Origin: Sphaeroforma sirkka
Lineage: Eukaryota; Opisthokonta; Ichthyosporea; Ichthyophonida
Direction of reading: 5' to 3'
Assembly: GCA_001586965.3 (NCBI GenBank)
Contig: LUCW03001598.1
Coordinates: 70,001 to 110,000, forward strand
Length of the DNA: 40,000 nt
Shown piece after piece: positions 11,090 through 22,728 of this stretch. A program made the translations under genes and the position numbers. Below the pieces are notes generated by a model. It was not told where the DNA came from, did no database searches, and saw only the letters and a program-made list of their open reading frames with translations. Position 1 is the stretch's first letter; every line of letters starts with the position of its first letter.

Positions 11090-14000
11090 TTTTGTGTGTG
11101 TGTGTGTGTTCGTGTGTATGCGTTTGTGTATAATCAAACGTAAGCTTGTATTTGTTGTGGACTAGGAATGAATGCAGTGATGTGCAGTTCCTACGCAAGT
11201 GAAAGCGTTAAGGCATATGGCGAAGTTTGTAATCTACATTTAGCTGTAGATATAAATTTGGGTTATCTATAGAAAATCCATAGTTTTCGTCTCACGTCTG
11301 TCGTCCAACGTCATTGTAGGAATGCCGCAGTATTCGACCGATTGGGTGTAGAGCCGGTGAAGGGTATCCTCCTCCACGGACCTCCGGTGAGTATCAGATC
11401 ACCTAGATATAATTATTTACAATTCAAGTTACTTATAGATCAATTGTCCGATGATGATACCTATCTGATATGCTCTGGTGTGCTTGTGATAGTGATATTG
11501 TCGCTACATCGTTCGATCTCGCTGTGTTGTAGTCACGTCGAAGCCAACGTCAAGTGCTGCGTAACACTGACTTAGAAACTCTCGGCAGGTCTCTGCCCTC
11601 TGAAGTCTTCGACACAAATTGAAAAATCTTCGTTTTGTCTTCAAAGGCCGTTTCCTAACTCATCCAGACTATCATCTATAAATGTACCCACACATGCGCT
11701 AACGGGTTAGAATCTCTATACTTGTATCAGGGCACGGGCAAAACTATGATTGCTAAGGCAATAGCGGGACAGGGTGGGGTTGGATTCGTGTCCATGTCTG
11801 TACCCTCGGTGGTGCATGGGGAAGTGGGCGAAAGCGAGAAGGCCCTTGTCAATGCATTCACTAATGCACGAAAGGCCGCCCCTTGTGTCTTGTTCTTCGA
11901 TGAGGTATGTTTCAGTGGATGGGTGTCGGCCTGTTGGGATGGCTGTAGCACTCCTTGCAAAAAGTGAAGAGTCATACACGCATATATATATATATTTATA
12001 TATAATTATATAATTATATAATTATATATATATCGACATACATACACTCTCATACATATATACATATATATGATGGCGATATGATGTAGAGTGTGAATAT
12101 GACTTAACCGTTTGTCCACAGTATTTTGGTTTATCATGCGTGGTGGAGGAAGGAGGGTATATACCTGGTTATGCCCGTATATTGACATAAAAATACCCGT
12201 AGCCGGTGCTGTTTATGTGGGACGAGGGTCACGCTGGAGGCAAGAATATACATCGTATATTCGTGCTATTTGCAATGACATTCTTGACTGGGTTTAATGC
12301 GACTTTAGATATAAATTAATACTCGTTTTTGCAATTCATCATTATATGAAATTATTCTACCTTGTAAGCTAAGCCGTGCTTTATATTGTTCTACGTTCCA
12401 TACAGATCCAGGCCATATTTGGCCAGAGGTCGCAAGAGTTCACTGATCGCAACCTGGTCACCCAATTGCTGATGGAAATGGACAGTCTCAGTGGCACCAG
12501 AGGTGTGGTGGTGGTAGCGGCGACTAATGTACCCACATTGATTGATCCAAGGTATGTTGTATATGCTTTTCTTTTAGTTTTGTAGAGCATCCGTGTCATC
12601 GTTGTGTGAGCTTCTATTTAGTATTATGGGCTGGACCCTGTCCTTGAGTGAGTGGTGGTGGCATCAGCCATTAACGTGTATGTCGCAACAACAGATTCAA
12701 GCATAATGTAGTGTGTTCAGTTTGTTTGTCAAATGCATTTGTGACAAACCGACCGACAGTAACCAATTTTCGGTGCCTTTATATTAATTCGTTTCATTGT
12801 CCGTTTCGTTTCGAGAACCTTTGAATTCGTTTACATCATGAGATCGGTGTGAGTTCAAAAACCACTGTTTAATCTACTAAGTTCACTTTTGCGCTTCTCG
12901 CGTGGTGGTTTCGTCGTGTAGTATAAGCGTCGTTGCCAGACCACATTGCTCGGCAGTAAAACCTTACAAGCGAGTAAAGCACAAAATACTGTACATGCAC
13001 ATGTCACCCAGTTTGGTACATCACATGACGCATTGGCCGGTTGACTACAAAAATAGACCGCTGTAGGAAGCCACCCCCTTCTATAATCAGTATCATGACC
13101 GCCGATTACTTGGCTACTAGCACCCTCCTAAGAATCACACATGCACAGCACATCCACATGGTATGCATCATGCACAACACGTCAATTCCTTGCACAATGT
13201 CGGGAGATTCAGCTATATACTAATGTATGCATATGGACAATTTGCTCTCAATTAGCTTGCTTCGACCTGGTCGTATGGATGAGATTGTTTACGTGCCTCC
13301 GCCAGACGCCCTCGCGCGGCGACAGATCTTCAAAGGGAATCTAGACAGGTGTGTCAGTGATTAATGTATATGGGTTGCTATTTAAAATATAGCTTTAGAC
13401 ACAATTGTGCCAGAAGCCATCTGGGTAGTCATGTATTTTCTTATATTAGAGGTTCCCATATGACGTCTCCAAGTTTATTGACTCGCTATATTTGTCCGGT
13501 GAGCAATCCACTCGTGCGATCTCGATTGGAAAGTAAAGTTTATCGCGTAGTATTTTGGACGAGAGGCCCAGGAACAGTATTGTGCACGTACAAGCATGTT
13601 TGACAGTGTTGAGTTCGAGTTGTCACCGTTGTACTTGCTGTCATACTGACTTTGATCAACTTACACTTGCACCACTGCAGGATGGGTGACAAATGCACAA
13701 TCAGTGTGGATGATCTAGATGATTTAGTCACCCGAACAGAGGGTTTCACAGGCGCGGATTTGGCAAACGTGTGCAAACAAGCAGCACTTGTTGGATTGAA
13801 GCGTGCCTGGTCTACGTGGACTCCAGACTTTGGTGAAATTGGGGATGATATGGAGTACAATGAACACACGCCATCTGAGACAACACAAGACTCTGCGTTA
13901 GGTAACAGAGAAAATAATTTAGAGTGGAATAGGGAAGGCGAAGTGGTCATGGATGAAAGCAGGGGTGATATGATTGGGGCCAAGTTTGAACTGGCAAATA

Positions 14001-14293
14001 TTGGGAGTGGAACGAGCCGTGGAGATGATTCAGCCATTCGCGAACAAGATTACTTAGCAGGTACTTCAGGAAGTGAGGTGGGCAAGAGATTGCCGGTAGC
14101 GGACTATACCTCCGCACACAAAGATCATAGCCAGAAGAGTGGGGCGAGCTTGTTCTATGGTTCAAAACTGCCAGACTTGCGCGTGACTAAGGAAGATGTA
14201 CTGTGTGCACTGGAGCAATGTTCGCCGTCCGTATCTGGAGATATGTTGCAGATGCATGTTGATTGGCAAGCTAAGCATCAAAGAGCGTCGTAG
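3001..14293 (+). CDS. AFG2-type AAA+ ATPase (AFG2B/SPATA5L1-like), multi-exon
   Basis: Two-domain AAA+ ATPase of the CDC48/AFG2 group. Relatives release assembly factors from pre-60S ribosomes. Phase-consistent exons: 3001-3586, 4203-4325, 5276-5381, 6186-6583, 6873-7028, 7363-7619, 7753-7854, 8135-8230, 8897-about 9110, 10380-10480, 10701-10789, 11320-11386, 11731-11904, 12406-12551, 13256-13348 and 13681-14293 (stop TAG 14291). This is about 1,106 residues, longer than human SPATA5L1 (about 750). The start ATG is preceded by CAAT and followed by G. Order: N-domain (exons 1-4), D1 (exons 5-9), D2 (exons 10-16). D2 carries [26 protein letters not shown], the AATN sensor 1 and RPGRMD. The VPPPD and GESEKAL blocks favour AFG2B over PEX6 or PEX1. 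The join between 9110 and 10380 is the weak point; another exon may be missing there. Confidence 0.72.
3355..3477 (+). repeat. Coding 42-base tandem repeat (14 residues, about 3 copies)
   Basis: Inside exon 1 of the ATPase gene, units start at 3355, 3397 and 3439. Each encodes a variant of S-S/T-T-H-x-S followed by nine less conserved residues ([14 protein letters not shown], then [14 protein letters not shown], then [12 protein letters not shown]). The period is an exact multiple of three, so copy changes keep the frame. It forms part of the insertion within the N-domain. Confidence 0.7.
6098..6149. repeat. 26-base tandem duplication in an intron
   Basis: Units 6098-6123 and 6124-6149 (GTGACAATACTATAAGTTCA and on) are almost identical. 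The duplication ends about 36 bases before the acceptor of the exon at 6186, so it may have duplicated branch-point sequence. Confidence 0.85.
7123..7220 (+). pseudogene. Decayed duplicate of the D1 Walker A exon
   Basis: This intronic stretch aligns over its whole length with the start of exon 6 (7363-7460), exactly 240 bases downstream. The match is about 70 percent, with long matched runs such as CAAGTACCTGT. It would encode GDSGFGK, but a base is missing right after the Walker A lysine codon, a TGA follows in the exon frame, and the base before the AG at its left edge is A rather than a pyrimidine. I read it as a duplicated exon that lost function, leaving the downstream copy as the working one. 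Confidence 0.75.
7639..7682 (+). repeat. (TA)n microsatellite just after a splice donor
   Basis: A nearly pure TA run starts about 20 bases after the donor at 7620 in the ATPase gene. Confidence 0.9.
8606..8770 (+). repeat. Compound (TA)n-(TG)n microsatellite
   Basis: Alternating blocks of TA and TG in the intron between the exons ending at 8230 and starting at 8897. The order on the coding strand is TA, TG, TA, TG, TA. Confidence 0.9.
9616..9752 (+). repeat. (CTCA)n, (TA)n, (TG)n and (TGTCTG)n compound repeat
   Basis: Successive blocks of TCAC, TA, TG and TGTCTG repeats in an ATPase intron. Short open frames crossing it are low-complexity and not coding. Confidence 0.9.
9918..9990 (+). other. 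Candidate unplaced exon in the D1-D2 region
   Basis: A good acceptor (CCCTTCGCAG) precedes a frame reading [19 protein letters not shown], which resembles the strand and P-P-D turn after the arginine-finger region of AAA domains. Its phase does not join cleanly with either neighbour in my model, so it could be a missing exon, an alternative exon or a relic of exon duplication. Confidence 0.25.
10014..10155 (+). repeat. (TG)-rich compound repeat
   Basis: TGTGTC, TGTGCC, GTGCGT and GTGGG-type repeats with a short TA block at the end, within an ATPase intron. The coding strand is the TG strand. Confidence 0.85.
11052..11124 (+). repeat. (TA)n-(TG)n microsatellite
   Basis: A TA block followed by a TG block on the coding strand in the intron between D2 exons 11 and 12. 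Confidence 0.9.
11980..12075. repeat. (TA)-rich tract
   Basis: TA and ATTATA repeats with short interruptions in the intron after exon 13 of the ATPase gene. Confidence 0.8.
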
Positions 14294-14486
14294 CATGAAC
14301 GACTCAGTATACCTATTAAAGTCGGCACATAAGCGCACTTAGAAATACAACCTATCTTATCTGCCGAACTCAAAAGAAACCGAAACAGCATTTGCGTGAC
14401 AAAGATAGGTAAAGAGTGTGTACTTGTAGCCCAGACTGCAATCAAAATTTATTATCTGTATAGCAGAAACGGCAAAATACAACATA

Positions 14487-14492
14487 AATAAA
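14487..14492 (+). terminator. Candidate polyadenylation signal AATAAA
   Basis: AATAAA lies about 195 bases after the ATPase stop codon and just before the long TA arrays. It is the first such hexamer that I find downstream. Chance occurrence in AT-rich DNA is quite possible. Confidence 0.35.
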
Positions 14493-14504
14493 TATCAGGA
14501 TGAA

Positions 14505-14594
14505 TTTATATGTATGTATGCATTATATATATATTTATATATATATATATATAATATTATATTACATAAAATATATATATATATACATATATAT

Positions 14595-14631
<37 letters not shown>

Positions 14632-14705
14632 CTGCAAAAAACAAAAAAGGTAAATAAATATCAGGATATATATATATGTTTGTGTATATATATATAGTTA
14701 AATAT

Positions 14706-14772
<67 letters not shown>

Positions 14773-14821
14773 TTATTATTATATATTACATATCATTATA
14801 TTATTATTATATTATTATCTA

Positions 14822-14912
<91 letters not shown>

Positions 14913-14923
14913 TATGATGATGT

Positions 14924-14963
<40 letters not shown>

Positions 14964-14990
14964 ATATATATATATATATACAAGTATAAT
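14505..14990. repeat. Very long interrupted (TA)n array with a (TG)n block
   Basis: Nearly 500 bases of TA repeats, with ATT/ATTATT interruptions near 14570-14600 and 14768-14825, end in a TG block at 14921-14960. Frames made only of I and Y codons across it are artefacts. It could form cruciforms and may be a fragile or replication-slowing site. Confidence 0.95.
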
Positions 14991-16185
14991 GTATAGAAGT
15001 ATATATGCACACATATTTCTATACAGGTGTGTATTTATGTCTTGAGACGACTGCTGTTATACAGTGTGCCATAATATTGTGTACATGAGCTCAAACTGTG
15101 TACACAGATATAGATACAGAAAAGAATTCATTCACAGCTACTACTAGAGATGTATACGTACAGAAATACTTGAGTAATATTTCGAACACAAGAATGATTT
15201 CTGCACTTGATACATCATAAAACATCTACATATTGGCTATAAACTAGGGCAGTGCGAGAGCGCCACATACATGCTCCCGATTAAGATGTAAAATGGCTCA
15301 TATATAGATAAAGAAAGTACATCTACATACCTCCCATACTAAGAAACATCAATTTTGTTGTTGAGAACTATGGAAGAAAATGTTAGAACCTCAAAAATAT
15401 CCAGCAGGCCATTTATAACCCTAGAAACCCTACCAAACTAACGTTAACATAAAAATAAAAACATAGAGGCAGGATCTTTTGGAAAAAAGGAAGCACACGC
15501 TTTTCAGAGGAATGGCAATTAGTTTTTAGCGTAAATACTGAAATACATATATTTGGCGAGAGAGGTTATGTAATTATGACTACTACCTATGTCGGTCGTG
15601 AACACATAAATACCACCGGGACATGGAAAGATACATCCAGGAGAAAGTGATTGCAAACATCGATACCGGTATAAAGAGCAATACAAGGCACATATAGATT
15701 TGAGAGAAATCAGGTGGACAGGTAAGCACCCACTTGCTAGAATATCGCATGCGCGCTTCAGGAATCCATATGTATGTTTAGGTGACTAGTTACAGAGGTG
15801 TACCGCATACTTTAGCTTTGAGTCAAAATCATGACGGATCACAGCTAAAGCAAATGGTTATTTTTACAGTAAATAGCCTAGCCAACAAGTGCGTGCGCAT
15901 ACGATATATCATTTTTGATACGCCGGTGGTTACTAATACTGACGCGACAGTATTTGGGGTTTCGGAATAGTTGTATTCTATGACTGAAATTACATTAAAT
16001 CAGTATAGCTAACAGGTCAGTCAGCATATTGATAGTCCCACAAAAAGAGGCACAGTACCAATGATGTACTAATGCCTTTTAGGATATACAAATCTTATCG
16101 TACGACGTAGACAAGACAAACATAGATCCGATTACGACTACTCTTTTCGTTCATATATACCCATGAAGTTCTCAAGTATGAAGAC
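14991..16185. other. Spacer upstream of the PNISR gene
   Basis: I see no supported exon here. The 62-codon frame at 15782-15970 has no recognisable family. The stretch is AT-rich and may hold the upstream control region of the PNISR gene. Confidence 0.45.
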
Positions 16186-16187
16186 GT

Positions 16188-16329
16188 GATATATATATAT
16201 ATATATATATATAGGCATGCATGCATTTATGTATGTATTCGTTAATATGTATATACATATATATATATGTGTGTATACATGTATATATATATATACCAAT
16301 ATATACATATATAGATATATAGAAATGTA

Positions 16330-16380
<51 letters not shown>

Positions 16381-16412
16381 ATATGTATATATTTATATAT
16401 ATATATATAGTT
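16188..16412. repeat. (TA)n-rich tracts
   Basis: Several TA blocks with TGTATACATG-type interruptions, about 330 bases upstream of the PNISR start codon. Confidence 0.9.
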
Positions 16413-16666
16413 TAACATCTATTTATTTCTTTGTGCTTGTATTTTCTTATTTTTGCATACATGTACCTATATATACATATTTATTTATATAACTAGAATT
16501 TTAATCTGTTAGGTTTGCTGCATACATATTTACCTTTGCCGTCCCTGCAGTTTGAAGATTGTCGCAGAATTTGTCGTATATGCCCTCGGTCACAGCCTCG
16601 TTCCCATTCCTTCATATATGTCAACTTCAAGACTTTTGTATGTAGCTACGTCTTCACCTCTTTCCA

Positions 16667-16667
<1 letters not shown>

Positions 16668-16699
<32 letters not shown>

Positions 16700-16700
16700 C
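16668..16700. repeat. (CA)n-(TA)n tract next to the PNISR start
   Basis: A CA block then a TA block ends about 40 bases before the ATG at 16741. An AG acceptor-like site (ATATTTCAG) lies at 16717-16725, so this tract may sit at the end of a 5' UTR intron. Confidence 0.85.
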
Positions 16701-16740
16701 ATTCTGGCACATGTGCATATTTCAGCTCTATTTTTGAAGT

Positions 16741-18324
16741 ATGGGAGACGCAGAGTACTGGGCCCAGCAGGCGCTGCAATTTGCGGCACAACGGCGCGAG
16801 CGTGAATCAGCGAAGGCTAAGGCCGAGGAGGAGAATAAGGAGTTGCATGACATGGAAATAGAAGACGATGATGATGGAAATGGTATGTTTTACACAAATG
16901 CCATGCGCTTTTATTGGAGAAGTTGTTTCTGTGTTCTTTCCGTACCTACGCAAATGCTGATTAGTTGGCTGTGGTGTGTATTGTCTCTATTAATGAGGCA
17001 TGATCGGGGCTAGCATGTCTATCTCAATGTATTACCCTTACGTCCAGATCATTTGCTCTATCTGCTCTACACAAGTTATATCAGTTTACATTCTCATGCA
17101 AACAGTTTGCTATAGATACATGTTTGGAATCTCTTGCAATCCACAACATTAGTATAATCCTACGCCCAGTCATCTACAAACAGTTGATTACTGCTATTTG
17201 TACCCGATGACTTATAAAGAAATCATTCGTACGTCTGCGTTTCACTGCATTGCAGAAAATGGTCTGCCCGGGCCCGCGGCTGCTGTGGCAGCATTGTACG
17301 CTGCCGCCACATCACACATTGCCGGTGCTCCTAACAGCCAAGCACACCCGCAGCAACACACACAGGGGCATGCACCACCACCACAGGAGTGTACACAACA
17401 CCACGCACAAGGATACACACAGCAACACGCACAGGCTCATATTCAGGCGCAAGGTATGCATCAGCACGATTACAATGGGGAATACAGTGCGTCTGCGCAG
17501 CAAGGTGGGTATGATCAGACGAATATGGGGTACAGCCTACAGCAGTATCAACAGCAACAGATGCAGCAGAACATATATCAGGCATACGTGAATATGCACC
17601 CCCATATGTCTGAGGCGCAACAGCAGGTAGCTCAGGTAGGGGAATTTCTACACGGTGTATTAGTGTATGCTTCGTATGCAATATATATACATCTTTGTAT
17701 ATCTTATTGTACATTACATTCTCGACGCACTTTTAAATTTCGAGACTAATTAGGATGTGGCTTTATAGATAGATTGCATCGCATTGTAGACGAATAGTAT
17801 CGGTGAACCTTTCTGAGCGAAAATACATCACACTTGCAGGCCCAGGCACATGCGCAAGCCGCCGCACAGGCCGCCGGGATCAACGTACAGAACCCGTATT
17901 CGCAACAGATACAGGGAATGGGGCATGTTCACGCGCAGATGGGGAATATGAATTCACACATGCAGACCCAGCAACCGCAGTCGCAGCCACCACAACCACC
18001 GCATATGGACATGATGGGTATGAATAACATGGGTATCAATATGAACATGGGTATGAACATGGGCATGGTACCGCAGGGGGTGCCCCAGCACCTGTACTTT
18101 GTGCAGCAGCAACTGATGCAGGAACAGGCCTTGCAGCAACAGCAGTACCAGCAACAGATCATGCAGCAAGAACAGCACTTGGCTATGCTAGAGCATGAGG
18201 CCCAGCAAGAGGCGGAAATGGAGGCGGATAGGGAACAGCGCGAGATGATGTTACGAGAGCAGCGCAGTAGACTGAGGCGCTTGCAAGAGGAACAGGTGGG
18301 TGCAAGGCGTTAGCATTGTGCATA

Positions 18325-18366
<42 letters not shown>

Positions 18367-21300
18367 GTGTGTGTTTTTGTGTGTGGATATGCATGTGGTG
18401 CTGGCGTGTGTATGGCTTTTCTTTTGCTTATTGTACGACTGCGTGCCAAGGGCTTGTATTCTGCAAGTGGAGGCTGATCGACTCAAGCGGGCTCGTACAC
18501 AGTGCTTCGGGTGGTGGTTCTATTAGCCCGGTGGGACATTTTCTGTGTGTGTCTACTCACTATCCAGGGTTAATCATGATTTCAGTTAAACAGATTACAC
18601 GAGCAATTCTTGTTATGAGTGTCGTAGGTGATTTTTTCGAATTCGCCCTTGTTCATCGATTCCCATTTAATCCTGAAACAATTGGCTAGCTATGACCATG
18701 CGTCTATAGTTTGCGAGTATAAACGCTTCTGTGACCTGTGTTTGATACTTGTCATCCCGACTTATTTCCTACCAGGCCGCGGAATTGCGTCAGCAAGAAA
18801 TTCGGAAACAGGAATTGCTGGCGTACCAATACCAGCAACAACAAGAGCAGAAGCAGAAGGACAAGCAGAAACTGCCTGCGTGGATCAGAGATGCACTCGC
18901 GAAGAACGAGGAGCAGAAGCGCAAAGCCCGAGAGAAGGAGGAGCGTCGAATGCAAGAGAATGAGGTCTGTTGTGTTGCGTGGAATGTTCTGGGGTGGTGT
19001 GTGAATGATATGTGTATATGTACCGTGTATGTGGTTGTGAAACAGTATGCAGACTCGCGTCTGTAGGTGTAGATGATATTCTAATGTGAATGCATATATG
19101 CCTTGCCTCTGTATAAATTCCTAGCTGCAATCGCCAGACGCGGATGTGTGCACAACTACTGATACGTACCCTCCGATGATAATCTTCAAACACAGGCGGA
19201 GAAGAACAAGTACAAGGAGCGAACCGATGGCAAGTCACGGTGGGATGATGATGATGGCAGTGATGAGGAGAACACGGATATTGAGAAAAAGGCCTCCACA
19301 ATGTCACAGCAGCCCCCTCCAAGCACGGCCGCGTACAGTGTGACTCCGAACGTCCCGAGTTTTAGTACCTTCCCAGTCGTGCCGATGGCGCATAGTGACC
19401 CGGTAGAGAGGAGTGCTGTGAAGAAGGTGCTTGTCTGAACTGACGCAAGTTTTTGTGCGACTCGTGCGATTTCTTTTTTGGAGGGAATCCGATTTTGTAT
19501 TGTTGTATTTCAGGCTTATCCAGTCTGTGGGATATTGGAGCGTGATTGAGCTATTTTTGCAGTTTGTTTTTGTGTATTATCCCGACTTCTACGCGGACGC
19601 TCGAGTGCCAGTAGCGCATATGATATTGTGTATTCAGTAAATAATTGGTTTCGGTGGTATCGGTGCCATTTCGTCAATGTTCTACAGCAACTCGAACCGC
19701 GACTGCTTTCAATTGAATTTGGTTGTTTCGAATCTCCAATTCACTATAGTACCTTATATTGAACGGCTATTATTGTGCACTCTTGTATGGTTGTTGTATA
19801 TATATATATTACAAACATATTCTTACACGCGGCCGCGCTGCAGAAACGAGCGGTCAGGGAAGTTTCGATAGATTTGGAAGCCGATATGACACCGGAAGCT
19901 CGGGCGAGGCTGGAGGTAAGTTCCAGTGGTGTTTGGGCACACACTCTTCTGTGGTTGCATTGCCTAAGCCACGTTGAGTAGCTTTGCATTGCAAGCCAGA
20001 GCGGCATTGTTCATGGTGTGCCGGTTGTATTCTTTTTCCCAGCAGTACCTCATTGGATTCGTAGCTGCAGGCGCGTACGCTTCACATTTTGTCGGGTTGT
20101 TTTTCTGCTGTTTTTTTTTTCTTTGCTTTCTGTGTGCAATTTCCATCGAACGAGGTCATTTCGAGATAGCTTCAATTATTTCGCTTTGTACCGGTTTCCG
20201 CCCTGAGTGTTGAATTCGTAGGCTCGCTTTGCATTTGCCGGTTCTTGTTCATCTGTTCTTTTTTCTGCTATCCGCATGCTAAATCCATCAAAAGAGGCCA
20301 TTCCGAGACAGTTTTAATTATCCCGCTTTGCGCTTTGTCTCGGGTTCCGCATTTGTTTCGAATTTTGTCCATGTTATATTTTTCACACCGGACATGATGA
20401 TTCCGAAACTGCACCCAAAATAAAACCACCACCAACCAAATCGCCATACTCGATGACCAAAATACAACCTCACCAGATGTTAAAAGTAAGATGGTTGTTG
20501 GTCGACGTATTGAAAGAAGTAACAGATAGCATGGTTACCAATGTTGTTCGAAAGTCTCTCGGTAAGTATAGTGTGAGCGTCCTCTTTTCTTCGGCGTTTG
20601 CGCGACCGCCCTGCCATCGCACCCTTGAGTTGAAATACTGTAAAAGCATATAGCCCCGTGCGCACTTTCGACAAATAAACTATCTGAACCACTTAATTCG
20701 AATCGAGTGCTGAGGAATTTGCCACACTTGTGCGGACGATTTTGTGATTCTGGGTGATGTAGTGCTCTATCGCATAAACTGTTTCTCTGTTCTTATACAT
20801 CCGATTCCAGAATGAACCCATACGATGCGGTGTAGCTTATGCGCCCATTTCTGCGTATTGTGGTAGTTGCAGCTGATGTGTACAGTGGAGGCATGCATTT
20901 CTTGGTCGTGCCTATATCTAATCATTAGTCTCCTTGAGCTAATCCATCGCTTCTCTTTCTCATTCGCTTTACGCACCGCTTGCTTGCCCTTGTCTTTTCC
21001 TGACCCCCTCCGACTGTCTTTCTGGATATTTCGGTATGTTTGACGGGTGTGCGCGCTCCATACACGCGTACTGTATTTTTATTATCTTGTAAATGTATGA
21101 CATATGCATTTCTTTCATTTGTATGCGTATGTTCGTGTGTTTCCTTTCACTGATTCGTATATCTGCGCTTGGATTATGGTATCCGCCCTACTTTCTGTAT
21201 ACAAATGGTATACACGTCGCGTCTATACGCATAATGATCGTGATTGTGTGATGTGCAAATCGCTATGCGATGAGTAGGCCTGGAACCGAAACGCCCACCA

Positions 21301-22728
21301 CAAATTGAGCTAAGAAAACGTAGTCGATTTTCCGATGCTCCAGTAAGTCCCAGAAGTCGTGATGTTTGGAATGCACAAACTAGTAATAACGAAGCAGCAG
21401 AGAAAAATGGGGAAACCAAGAAGCTACAAAGTTTGATCGCGTACGCTTCCGAATCCGATTCGACTTCGAATTCAGATTCAGAATCGAATGCAATCGACAG
21501 TGGTGGTGAGGCCGAGGGTGGGACAGCGGTTCGGAACAATAGAATGAGTAATGAGCGTATGCCCACCCCTCCGCGCATCCGTACAAGGGAACGACCAGAG
21601 TCATCCTCAGAAGACAGTGACGAAGAACAAACAGGTACAACATCACCCCCTGTGACGACTGTAGCTGGGAGTACAGTACATTCGGGTGCAACGAATTGCA
21701 GTCTAGATACAGATATAGCTATCTCGGAAAACACACAAGGTGTAAGCGATTTTGGCCGTCTGAGGTCATCAGATAATGGTATTCAGATAGTAAGCGACAG
21801 TGAGCCAGATCTGGCGGACACCACCCTGGCTGAGCCACAGGCTGATTCTGATGGCAGAGGTTTGGTTGCAGGTGAAAGTAAATCTGGGAAGGAAAATGAT
21901 GCTTCGAAGAAAACGAAGGTCAGTGAGCGGTCCACGAGTGTGGGCGCAAAAAGAACTGACGTGCTGGAAGGTAAAGAGACAAGTGTACACAAGGTGCACA
22001 ATAGTCTCACCTCTACCCACACTAAGAAGAGTACCAGTCGCGGTAGAAGCCGAAGCCGCAGCAAGCACAAGAGTGAAAACAAGGGAGAGCGAAAACATTC
22101 GCGGCGTAGCAGACGCAGTCGTAGTAGGAGTAGCAGACGTTCAAGTTCACCATCTCCGTCTAAATCAGCATTGAGGAGCAGAAGCAAGCGACCTCGAAGC
22201 AACGAGAAGAGGACTGATCGCAGCAGGAGATCACGCAGCAGGAGATCATGCAGTCGTAGTGGTAGTATGGGTAGAGGGGAAAGCCGGAGCAAGCCAAGTA
22301 CTATCAGCCGTAGTAAGAGGTCGCGGAGTAGGAGTAGAAAGGTACGCAGTAGGAGCGAATCGCAGAGTAGTGGCAGAAAGTCTAGAAGTCGAAGTCGAAG
22401 TCGAAGCAGGGATAGGCAGTGGAGGAAGCGGGGCAGAAGTGTGGATCATGGTAGCCATCAGAAGGAGCGTTCAAGTAGCAAGAAGGAGCACGAGGATGAC
22501 AAACCATCTAAAAGAGGACACAGGGAGGATAGTAGCCCGGCCAAGAAAAGAAGGGACGCTAGTGGAAAGCGCAAGGCATCGAGAAATCGTCGGAGCCGTT
22601 CACGGACGCGTAGTCGTAGTCACAGTAGAGATGTAAGGCGTGAGCGTAAACGTGAGAGGGGCAGGGATGTTGACCACGACAGAACACGAGACAAAGACAA
22701 GGATGATCGTAGACGTAGTCGAAGATAG
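16741..22728 (+). CDS. PNISR: PNISR homologue (serine/arginine-rich nuclear protein), 8 exons
   Basis: PNISR binds pinin in nuclear speckles and is linked to pre-mRNA processing. Exons: 16741-16882, 17256-17635, 17840-18295, 18776-18964, 19196-19426, 19844-19915, 20477-20561 and 21278-22728 (stop TAG). All phases match and give about 1,001 residues (human about 805). Shared blocks: YWAQQALQFAAQRRER at the N-terminus (human has WAALAQAWIAQREA); LPAWIRDALAKNEEQKR in exon 4 (human LPAWIREGLEKMEREK); KSRWDDDDGSDEEN in exon 5 (human RSKFDSDEEEE); MLKVRWLLVDVLKEVTD in exon 7 (human MLLTEILLDVTD). Exons 2 and 3 are rich in Q, M and H. Exon 4 continues a long charged coiled-coil-like helix. Exon 8 holds a Ser/Asp-rich acidic part, then an SR domain from about 22020 to the stop. 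The first ATG in good context was taken; a non-coding 5' exon is possible. Confidence 0.85.
18328..18380 (+). repeat. (TA)n-(TG)n microsatellite in a PNISR intron
   Basis: It begins about 30 bases after the donor at 18296. TA precedes TG on the coding strand. Confidence 0.9.

Larger units (their letters stand above)
10380..14293 (+). other. D2 ATPase domain exons (intact)
   Basis: Exon 10 (10380-10480) ends the linker with [15 protein letters not shown]. Exon 11 (10701-10789) starts D2 with [13 protein letters not shown]. Exon 12 (11320-11386) ends GILLHGPP and exon 13 (11731-11904) starts GTGKT, so an intron sits inside Walker A. Exon 13 ends in Walker B, CVLFFDE. Exon 14 (12406-12551) carries [15 protein letters not shown]. 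Exon 15 (13256-13348) gives [17 protein letters not shown] with the arginine finger. Exon 16 (13681-14293) gives the lid, [20 protein letters not shown]. It then has an insertion of about 110 acidic and polar residues, followed by the usual last helices ([18 protein letters not shown]). All catalytic motifs are present, so D2 should be the working ATPase. Confidence 0.8.

Noticed and set aside
3001-14293. PEX6 or PEX1 as identity of the AAA+ gene
   Set aside because: A degenerate D1 fits, but the N-domain, GESEKAL and [15 protein letters not shown] blocks match AFG2-type proteins better. Kept as the main alternative.
14500-15014. Several long open frames made of I/Y/H/T/C/V codons across TA and TG tracts (also at 8537-8791, 16217-16492, 29399-29714, 35535-35940, 38347-38894 and 39005-39633)
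   Set aside because: They are translations of dinucleotide repeats, which have no stop codons in any frame; they show no real protein composition.
21783-22292. Leucine/arginine-rich antisense frame of 169 codons
   Set aside because: It is the complement of the PNISR SR-domain coding sequence, whose repeats keep the antisense frame open.
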